From contig NC_052352.1 of assembly GCF_009727055.1 (NCBI RefSeq), forward strand, positions 25,979,324 to 26,043,323: a DNA stretch of 64,000 bases, given 5' to 3'. This stretch comes from Benincasa hispida. Its lineage: Eukaryota; Streptophyta; Magnoliopsida; Cucurbitales; Cucurbitaceae. This document shows, one piece after another, positions 11,091 to 19,899 of this stretch. The first letter of the stretch is position 1, and the number at the start of each line of letters is the position of its first letter. A program made the translations under genes and the position numbers. The notes under the pieces are model-generated. The model searched no databases, was not told the origin of the DNA, and saw nothing but the letters and a program-made list of their open reading frames with translations.

Positions 11091-12761
11091 TGATAACGGG
11101 TAGAAATGCACGTTATCATAGTGCTAAGTTCTTAAACAATGTTGGATCGCGTTGATGAAATATGTTACTTTGCGTCCATTAAGCATCAATTTCGTAATAT
11201 TGCGGTTGTATGCGTTCAACGCATTAGAACTATTGATTTTTGTATTTTTGTGCAGAATATGCGTTAATGCAATGTGAAGATTACGATAGGAATTCATTGG
11301 TCGAGCGCAACTTCACTGCAAGGCTTTACGTTGATTGTGCTCGCAAACATTCGCCCAAGAAGGATCGCCGCAACTTGGTCAGCGCAACATGGTAGGCGCA
11401 TCCAGGGAAAGGCCAATTAAGAGCGATGGACAAAAAGCTGTGACAGTCGAATCCAAATTAAGATGAAAGTTGATAACGATCACAAAGTACATTCAGCTTT
11501 ATTAGTGATAATTATTCGGCACATCAATCAGGAATTAAAGCTGTCCCATCTGTACAACCGGGAAAGAGAAGCCACCTTTCACCATGGATGCTCTATAAAT
11601 ACCAAGTGCATTTCTCAAAAAAGGGGTTCACCGTTTTTACAACAAGTTGTTCAGCTTGCACGTCTTTGTTTTTAGTTTTCTTTCATTTTAAGGCGGACGC
11701 GAGGGAGAAGAATTTGTGTCGGTAGATCGTTCCGGTAAGCTTGGGAGAGCGTCGAAAGCTCCAAAGAAGAGCGAGGGCCGACGCCTGCGGAAGCGGGAAC
11801 ATCTTTAGATCAGAAATAGAGATTTCAGTGTAAAAAGCCTCGGTTAGTAAGGAATTGCTACCGGGCTCTCTACCTTAACGTCCATTGGCATTTTGGTACT
11901 CAACTCATTTATAAGAATGGAATTTCTTTCTCTATATCTGTTCACTCTTTGTGATTCACGCATGAGTAGCTAAATCAGTTGAATGGGTTGAGAAGCATTT
12001 AGCTAGCACAACTAGGAAATCTTCATTCTTTGTGATTATCTTGTTTATGTATGCTTCATTCGTCCATTAGAGATACCCGGGAGGGTAGTCTAAGGATAAG
12101 ATCTAGACTTGGGAAGGTCAGGTCAGCATCTAGGCTCGGGAGAGTCAGATTAGAACACATAATACAAGAGATAGGCACTTAGGAATGGGCACTATTTGTT
12201 ATCAACGTATCGCATGCATTCTAGAGATAGGATATGATTGTATGCGGTCACCTTGCTTTCATGCATTTTGCATCATCGCATAGGACAAGAGTAGAGACTT
12301 AGGAATAAGCTCTATGCACACTTTGCATTCAACATATGCGTCCTAGATTTAGGAGCATCACATTTACATTGGAAAATGACTTGTTGTGCATGGTAGTAAC
12401 ATGATCGGATAGTCTGACGCATTCCCGAGTAACGCTAGCTAAAGATCTTCTCAACCCGTTCATCGCATACTCATTGCATCTATCAATGCAACTATCGCTT
12501 CTCAAATCCGCTGCATTTATTTATTTATTTTTCATCAACGCAAACAACAAACCAAACACTTTATTTATTTACCCGGTTATCGCAAAATTTTCATCAAAAT
12601 TACCAAAGCAATCTATTTTCACAAGTCCATGTGTTCGACCCTGGACTTACCAGGAAACTCAGAGGAATTTACACTTGAATTTCACTGGGGAAACTTGAGT
12701 GCACAACGTAATTCCATCAACGCATATCGTCCATATTTCCACTTCATAAATACGTCCATCA
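11091..12761 (+). mobile_element. solo LTR, Ty3-like TGATAAC family
   Basis: A 1,671-bp unit starts TGATAACGGG and ends CGTCCATCA, flanked by AGTGG on both sides. It has no internal region, so it is a solo LTR left by LTR-LTR recombination. A TATA-like CTATAAATACC lies near 11593. The 3' part has the TGTTCGACCCTGGA block common to plant Ty3 LTRs. Removing it rejoins the Cop-A protease frame. Truncated relatives start at 2592, 22665, 52942 and 53943. Confidence 0.92.
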
Positions 12762-12766
12762 AGTGG

Positions 12767-13736
12767 CGCCTAAATCAATTATCCAGGCTGAATCATCATT
12801 CTCCACTAAATAAGTTTCGAGCACAAGTAAATCACATTTACTTTTATCCGCCTTGGCCTTAGCCTTGGTTGCTTTCTTCTCCTTCAGATACAGAGGACAG
12901 TTCTTCTTCCAATGTCCATCTTGGTTGCAATGGAAACACTTTCCCTTAGCAACTGGTGGACGCCTCCTTGGGGCGACAGGCGGTGGATTAGCAGGTGCTT
13001 TCCCTTTTCCCTTACCACCCTTCTTCTTCTTTCCCTTTTCAAAGTTAGAAGTAGAAGGTCCAGACTTCGTTCTTGAGGTCGAACTTCTATGGAACGTCCT
13101 TTAGGATGAAGCAACATTTGCCTCACCCTTCTGCCTCTCCTTACTTTTCAGTAAAGATTGGTATGTCTGCAACTCGTTGAGGAGAGTCGTAAGGTTATAT
13201 TTCACTTTGTTAAGAATCACATTGCTAACAAAGTGCAGGAAGCTTTCCGGCAAAGAATGCAAGATTATGCTAACCTGGCTGCCCTCATCGATGGTAGACC
13301 TGTTCAACTCCGCCACATTGAAGTGGACTATCATGTTTAGCACATGTTCACGAACAGAGGTGGCTTCTTGCATTGTGGAGTTGAATATGTATTTAAGAGC
13401 CTCATGCATAAGCTGTTTAGACGGTTGTCCAAACATTCCTCGCTGAGACTTCATGATCTCACGGGCTGAGACCTTAGGCTCATGCTTATTGGCCAAGACG
13501 TCAGAAAGACTTGCCAAGATATAGGCTTGGGCCTTCTCATTCGCCCTTGTCCATCGCTCGTATGCTTCCTGAACATTTCGAGCAGCATTTGGAGCTGGAA
13601 TAGGAGGACAAGCCTTTGTGAGAGCAAACATGAGATCCTCGATGATTAGGATTTTCATGATCATGTTTTTCCATGTTGAAAATTTATCGCTAGTTAATTT
13701 TTTGGCACTTAACAATGATAAGGTGGCTATAGCCAT
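12767..13736 (-). pseudogene. copia gag with zinc knuckle and protease start (Cop-A copy 2)
   Basis: A minus-strand start at 13736 opens a 211-codon gag frame (13101-13736) with the copia capsid pattern LTSDKFSTWKNMIMKILI near its N-terminus and TLLNELQTYQSLLK near its end. A frame change then leads to a CCHC zinc knuckle (CFHCNQDGHWKKNC, about 12900-12945) in a lysine-rich region. The protease follows as WIID-LGAT, with Leu where active copia proteases have Ser (DSG). The solo LTR splits the frame just after GAT. Gag would package element RNA. Stops and the altered active site make it a pseudogene, but the gag part is the best preserved section of Cop-A. Confidence 0.85.
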
Positions 13737-14163
13737 TTGAAAAAGTTGCTGAAAATACGAACAAATCTTGATTAGATTTTACTAAACCAATTTTAAACCA
13801 ATTAGTTTTGCAAAATAGTTTCAAGTACCCTAAGTTATAAACTTCTATTTTGCAATGATGCCCTAGTGAGTCAGGACAAATTCCACTGGTGGGGTGATCA
13901 GTTGTCTCTTCACTAGGATGAGACATTCTCAACCATTAGGCAGAAGCAACTCTTGGAACTGAACCTAATAGCCGCCTTTTTTCGGTCCAGAATCGTTAAC
14001 CTTTAACTATTCCGTGTAAGTGTAACCCCTCGTTTTCGATGCCAGAGTCCCATCCTAATGCGCTTACCGTAGGGAAAAGACAGATTAGGACAAGAGACTA
14101 AGTTACCTTATCCTCTTATAGGAGATCAAATAAAGAAACGTGCAAAACTGCCATCTTTTAGGG

Positions 14164-14186
14164 GGACACTCCTAAGGTGCCTCGAG
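14164..14186 (-). repeat. paired leader motif, Cop-A copy 2, unit A
   Basis: In element sense it reads CTCGAGGCACCTTAGGAGTG plus TCC, matching 5257-5279 at most positions. Confidence 0.82.
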
Positions 14187-14320
14187 GCGATGCGCATAAA
14201 CTTTATTCAACCTACCAAGGGAGACCGAGGGATATGCTGTCGCACTTCCCACTCCCACTCACTATGAACATTTTCTCCATCCACCTTTATATTGACCTAC
14301 CCAAACACCATTCGCTGAGG

Positions 14321-14343
14321 GGACACGCCAAAGGTGCCGCGAG
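14321..14343 (-). repeat. paired leader motif, Cop-A copy 2, unit B
   Basis: In element sense it reads CTCGCGGCACCTTTGGCGTG plus TCC. Unit spacing is 157 bases. Confidence 0.82.
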
Positions 14344-15651
14344 GCCGAGGATAGGTCTCACGGTGTGGACTTTAGGAGAAAAATGAAAGCAAAGTATGCA
14401 TTGTTCCTAGAGATAGGCATAATCTTATACTCGACGCAACCATGCACTATAGAGATATAGTCATGCGGCTGACCACCGAGAGGTGTGCGATGCGTTAGTG
14501 TGACGAGCTGGGATTACTCGAGCGATTTAAGATAATAAACATTACTATGCGTTAACAGTTGTTATGTATCTACCTATTCTCATCGCAAGTCTTCTATTGC
14601 TCAATCTGTTTGTTAGGAGTAGGAGTAGTGTGTAAATCCATTAAACTTCTTCTTTTTATTTTTATTCATCGCCTCAATCTGTTGTCGGGACTTGGTAGCT
14701 AATTCTTTGTTAAGTTTTGTGTTTTTGCAGGCACCCTTTTAATCTTAGGCATATTGTAGCTTGTGTGACCAAGTTGCAAATAATATTTGAAGTATAGGCG
14801 ATTCGTCGAAAGTCAATATCAACCCCGAGATAGAAAGGTTATCTGTCGCTTGAGCTGGAAGCAGTCTTAGGTGCATGTCTACCATCATGTGTCCAACAAT
14901 TACTGGAAGCTCCAATGGTTAGGGCGAGTCCCTTGACCCAAGCAGTTGAGAGCTATCTCCTGCATGGGAGACTCCTTGCGGTGACAACACTCCAATTCCT
15001 TCAGGGACGTCTTCTATTCTATCTTTACGTTGCTTTCTTAATTTAGTTTATTTTTATTTATTATTATTTTGGATATGCGGCTGCTTCCTTGGTTGTGGTG
15101 CATTTGCTCCTTGTAGGTGCGATGATAACTCTCCTCGGTGCGCAGTTACAACGGAAGGATCCTCCACACCCTTCAACACATGGTCTTAATTGCATGAATT
15201 CCAACACATTGTCGCATGCGTTATTCTACTTAAGGTTCTTTTCTTGTTATCTTTTATGCATTATCCTTTTGAAATTCTCCTTGTCCGATTGCGTTGTTTT
15301 GCGATGTTTCTATGATGGTACGTATAGTTCACCGCATCTTCTAACTAATCAACGCAAGGCATTCTTTACTTTTATTAGCTTCTTCAAAATTTGAAAGTCT
15401 TAAGTTTTATTTTGTGCAAACCTTTGTTCAAACATTTATTATCACATTCTTGTAATTTTGTTTTTAGCTTTGCGGTGAGAACGCTGCCAACCTCTAAGTT
15501 TGGGGGTGGCAGCGGTCTCGGAGAATTGCGTTCATTGCATTGCGATCATTTGAAAAAAAAAAGTGAGTTTTTGAGAATAATAACTCCACTGTCAACGCAA
15601 TGGGGAAACCCATGTTGATAAGAGTTAAGCTGTGAAAGGCACTTGCTCGAA

Positions 15652-15838
15652 GTTGGATGCTCGCATGACACACGTGGGGGCAAGCCAAAACGAAGGCAAG
15701 TCGTTAAGATTAGTGCATTAGTGCAACTCCTCTATCCGGTGCAAGCCAAATCAAACGAGACAAGAGTTGAGTTGAATATTAATGCAACCGTAGTTGGATG
15801 CCCGCATGACACACGTGGGGGTAGGCCAAAACAAAGGG
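15652..15838 (+). repeat. direct repeats with CACGTG core
   Basis: A block of about 45 bp, GTTGGATGCTCGCATGACAC then ACGTGGGGG, occurs at about 15652. It recurs at about 15791 with few changes, inside the non-coding Ty3-like internal region, and is also present at about 27244 and 27383. Confidence 0.75.
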
Positions 15839-16161
15839 CATAACCAGGTTCAACGCCGCATTTGAATAAGTCATCGCAAAGTTTTGAAGTATTTTGACGA
15901 ACACATTCTCAAAAGCTAAACGCAAAATTGCGGTGAATGAATAAAAAGTTTTTGAGCAAAAGGCTTGCCGGATTTAAACTTAGAAAAGATCTTTTTTAAG
16001 AAGCAGCCAAAGTGGAGGAAAGCATTGCGGTGATGGTTAGAGGTGTGTGCAAATTATATTCTGGGAAGCTGGTCATCGCAAAGAAACGCCGGAAGGTGAG
16101 TTAAGAATTTCTTGAGTATAACGCATGCTTGAGGACAAGCATGATTCTAAGTTTGGAGGTG

Positions 16162-17860
16162 TGATTACTGGCAGAAATGGCAGTTATTATAAGCCTTTTA
16201 TTTAGAATTATGAGGGCTAATAAGTAGAAAATGCAGTGATAATACTTAGAATTTGCAAAAAATTGAGTTTTGCATCGATTAACACCTAAATCCTCACTGA
16301 CCCCAATATTATGCGTTACTCCGTGCCAAAGTGTCTATTTTTGTAGCTATTGTAGGAATCAAAGCATGCGTTGGAAATAAGCAATCGCAGACAAACGCAT
16401 GTGCTGAAGCCAGGCGACCGTAAAGACAAACGCATGTGCTGAAAACCGAGCTATCGCATAGATGAATGCATGCGGTGATCGCATGCGTCCATCGCATGGA
16501 AGTTGCGGTGATCGAATGCGTCTATCGCATGGAAGTTGCGATGATTGAATGTGCCCATCGCATGGAAGTTGCAGTGATCAATTGGAGATTGCGGCCACGG
16601 AGTGACAACCATAATAAAAGGACGATCACAAGATGGGTAGAACACGTTGATACTTCAGCTGAATCAAGCTCGGACGCATACCTCGGGAGTATCAACAAGA
16701 TAAGACGATGTGACATTGCCCATACCGTGACAAAGGCAATAGTGAGACATAACGCAATCATGATAGTTGTCGGCGTTTAAACTCTATAAATAGCCCCTTG
16801 GACCTTCATTTCAAGGCATCCGAACTTCTGCCTCAAGGCAGAGGTTTGCGATCACAGATGAGAGCTTAAGAAGATTTTCAGTGAGAATTCTTCACCTCCA
16901 CAAACCAGACCAAGGGACGACCGGAGCTTTCGCTAGAGATAGAGCTCGAGAGAGACATCTCCACCATTCATCCATGTCACCACCGGCATCCTTGACGCAA
17001 AGTCCTTCATTTCTCTTCTAACCTCTGTATTGTATTACATTTTAGCTTAAGATATTAAGACATTTTGTAATCAATGCATCTCTTGATTTCTTCAATGCCA
17101 CTTCTTCATCATCTTTATCTTTATCATTGTTTACCTACATCGTTTATTTATCAAAGGCGATCACATACTTAATCGTGTAGCCTAGAGATTGGACGCATGT
17201 AGCAACCCATCGAGAGGTGTGCGTTGTGCGAGTATAGTGAGTTAATCCTCGGCTGTAGTAACGCTTGTCTATGGGTTGTTGCAATGCTTGTCTACAAGTT
17301 AAATAGCCGCGTCTAACTGCTTGAGAAGATAAGAGGTGGAACGCACTAAAGCAAAGTATGCATTGTTCCTAGAGATAGGCACAATCTTATGCTCAACGCA
17401 ACCATGCACTATAAAGATATAGTCATGCGGCTGACCACCGAGAGGTGTGCGATGCGTTAGTGTGACGAGCTGGGATTACTCGAGCAATTTAAGATAATAA
17501 ACATTACTATACGTTAACAGTTTTTGTGTATCTACCTATTCTCATCGCAAGTCTTCTATTGCTCAATCTGTTTAGTTAGGAGTAGGAGTAGTGTGTAAAT
17601 CCATTAAACTTCTTTTGTTTATTTTTATTCATCGCCTCAAACGCATTGCTTTACAAGCATTATTGAGTGACAAGTCGCTGTGTTCGACCTCGGATTACCC
17701 GAGAAACTTGCGTTTGCGATATACTTGGTGCGAACATAAGAAAACTTGTGATAGGAACGCGTGGTCATTGCATACTAGATTAATGCATTTTCATTCCAAC
17801 GCATGACCTCAGACGCATGAGCGTAAATGCATAGCTTAAGCTATGCACAACGCATGATTG
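16162..17860 (+). mobile_element. Ty3-like LTR (TGATTAC family)
   Basis: It starts TGATTACTGGCAGAAATGGC right after the polypurine tract. A TATA-like TCTATAAATAG lies at 16783-16793. The 3' part has the TGTTCGACCTCGGATTACC block. Its start is a variant of the TGATAACGGG LTR, so the two families are related. The right end is approximate. Confidence 0.72.
16491..16578 (+). repeat. 33-bp tandem repeat in LTR
   Basis: Units start ATCGCATGGAAGTTGC at 16491, 16524 and 16557, differ by a few bases, and are preceded by a partial unit at about 16471. The repeat lies roughly 200-300 bp upstream of the TATA-like box. The parallel copy is at about 28080-28165. Confidence 0.85.
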
Positions 17861-17879
17861 CATGCACAACCACCCCATT

Positions 17880-19516
17880 AATTTCCTTCCAACACGTTTC
17901 CATCAACTTAAATACCCCAACCTAGACAAAACCCGTCTTAGACAAAAGGTCCCTTATAGATAGATTTGCTACACTTTAACCTTTTATTAGCCAATTTAAT
18001 CCTATTAAACTGGTTAAAAGATTAAAGCCCCAGGGTTGCTAATCATATTAGAACCATGATCTTAGGTCTATGTGATCCAAGTTTTAAACATGAATTAAAC
18101 CTAAGTTAGCATGCATGCTTTTTTTTTTTTTTTTTTTATTTCTTTTAGTTCTAATTTCTCTTTAACTCTTAAAAAGAAATAATTAAAAAATATTACGCAT
18201 AACGAGACATTTATAACAATTGTAAAGTAACCTATGTGTCATGCTTCATGCAATGTCCGGTCATTACTATATAACTTTTATATATCGCGTAATAACCAAG
18301 AAAACATGCTATCATTCTCCCTTATACTATAACAATTATAATATAAAGATGATGCATGTCAATGCTTTTTATGCATGCATAAATATAACTCTTATATTAT
18401 ATGATGCATGAGCATGCTCTTACATAATTAAAATCATGCTTCTCTAAATTATAACAATTACAATAAAGAGATGATGAATGATCAATGCAATAAATCCTAA
18501 GGTGGGATTTACTAATATGTGCATACCATATGACATATAAAACATATATCGCATGTATTAAACAAAAGATTAATGGACCAGGATGAGCCTCCAAACCAAA
18601 AAAAAAAAAAAAAAAACGGAATGAAAACCCTATATATTACATTTTCATCGAGCAAAACGGTCCGAGGTTGAACCGATTCTTGAACCGCCAGGAGATCTCC
18701 ATCGTGTAGCAATCTTCCGCAGGTAGACGATCGTTCAGCGCATACTAGATGATAGAAACTTTAGCAAACGATCGCATAAACGACGACGAGGCTGTGAACC
18801 CTGATCGTCCGAACGATCGTGTAGTGCGACGACAGGTAAACGATTTACATTTGAGTTACTAAGCGATCTTGCTGACCTAAACGATCGTCTAGCGCACTTT
18901 AAACAATATGCGAGCGTCTGATCGTCTAACCAATGCGTGCAACTTGGTAAACGATTTATCTTGCGATGCTAAATGATCGTTTAGTCAGTTACTAAGCGAT
19001 GAAGCTTGCTGACCTAAACGATCGTCTAGCTCGCATGTGCATTAAACAATACTCAACGATCGCGTGCCCAATCGTTAATCCGATATGACCAACTCTTGAT
19101 CACATACCCCATTGTTCAACCGATGCGTTCAATTGCGATCGCATAGTCCTTCATCTTCACGATGCGATGGACAACGATCATATAGAACGTCTTCTGCACG
19201 ATGCGATCAATCCTAGATCATCTCCTTCCTCGAAGAGCCGCAACCTTTGCCCAAAACTTCGACGAACGACTCAAGACTTCAAACACTTTGAATACAGACT
19301 CGATTATGATTATTTATGCCAAAAAGCGCAGGAACCTTTACAAACAACCGCAAATGTAAAAGGAATTAAACAAACCAAGGCATCTCATCCCGAAAACATC
19401 CATTAATCCGACACATCTACAATAGAATTAACACTTAAAATAACGTAGAAATGCACCCACCATGAATGTAAACGTTATTTCGTTGCAACAAATGAAATCT
19501 GAGTATCAGAAATCTG
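17880..19516 (-). other. Cop-A family leader, 5' part next to PBS
   Basis: It is non-coding. 17900-18480 is A/T rich and matches the arms at 4330-4990 (inverted) and 5765-6286 (direct). 18700-19160 is dense in CGATCGT words, with GCTGACCTAAACGATCGTCT at 18871 and again 137 bases on. It ends at the primer-binding site at 19517, so it is the leader of a minus-strand Cop-A relative whose coding part is missing. Homopolymers lie at 18120 (T) and 18600 (A). Confidence 0.65.
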
Positions 19517-19530
19517 GCTCTGATACTAAT
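19517..19530 (-). other. primer-binding site (initiator tRNA-Met type)
   Basis: The plus strand reads CTCTGATACTAAT. The minus strand is therefore ATTAGTATCAGAG, one base off the usual TGGTATCAGAG core, placed directly inside the LTR start TGAAGGATCT. Confidence 0.75.
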
Positions 19531-19773
19531 TGAAGGATCTCATACCGAGAGTTCCATGAGTGGGTTTAGATCGCTTCAATTCCACAGTGACCGAAACACA
19601 AACGATATACATTCCATATATACAGTTATGCATATTAAACTCTTTATCGGTATGCTCATAATACAAAATTAACAAGGAAAAAGATTCATACCAAATGAAG
19701 ACTGTCTTCATATGTCTGAAGCCTCAGCAGCGGAAAACCTCCTACCAAAGACTTTAGGGCATTAACCCCAATA
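19531..19773 (-). mobile_element. Cop-A LTR with a 1.8 kb internal deletion
   Basis: It starts TGAAGGATCTC like 6287 and follows that LTR to CGGAAAACCTCCTACC (19745). It then jumps to AAAGACTTTAGGGCATTAAC, the last 28 bases of the LTR. Both termini are present, but about 1.8 kb of the middle is gone. Confidence 0.85.
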
Positions 19774-19899
19774 ACTCCCACTTGTCCAAAGCGAAGTTGG
19801 AGTGACAAAAAAACTTAAGTACAAAACAATAAAACTAGGGCATAAAAGCCTAAGTACAATAATCTCCCAACTTACCCTAGTTCAGGCCACGAGGGCGAT

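Larger units (their letters stand above)
8342..14385 (-). mobile_element. Cop-A Ty1/copia element, copy 2 (internal region)
   Basis: This is the most complete Cop-A body in the window. In minus-strand order it has leader (14385-13737), gag and zinc knuckle, protease start, a solo LTR insertion, pre-integrase, a core-deleted integrase, RT, RNase H and the polypurine tract. The 5' LTR and PBS are missing, because the leader runs into a Ty3-like LTR fragment at about 14386. It is repeated as copy 3 at 19774-25960. Confidence 0.87.
13737..14385 (-). other. Cop-A leader (non-coding) upstream of gag
   Basis: No supported frame lies here. The region carries the paired 23-base motif at 14164-14186 and 14321-14343. 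It also has a block at 13850-13930 that reappears inverted in the plus-strand relative at 5680-5755. It ends where it joins Ty3-like LTR sequence at about 14386, so the PBS and 5' LTR are lost. Confidence 0.7.
14386..17860 (+). mobile_element. non-coding Ty3-like LTR element derivative
   Basis: A 280-bp LTR piece (14388-14666) matches 17346-17640 inside the full-looking LTR that starts TGATTACTGG at 16162. The 1.5 kb between them has no credible frame. It ends in a polypurine tract AGTTTGGAGGTG at 16150-16161 directly before the 3' LTR, which proves the direction. The internal DNA therefore belongs to a non-autonomous or heavily deleted element. The right end, near 17860, was not fixed because no target duplication was found. 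Copy 3 repeats it at 25960-29057. Confidence 0.7.

Noticed and set aside
16471..16580. Possible CRISPR-like array
   Set aside because: Units are directly adjacent with no spacers, and the DNA is plant LTR.
16466..16780. 104-codon open frame over the 33-bp repeats, read as a repeat protein
   Set aside because: The repeat unit is a multiple of three, so it stays open on several frames and both strands. It lies in an LTR promoter region and shows no start context or domain.
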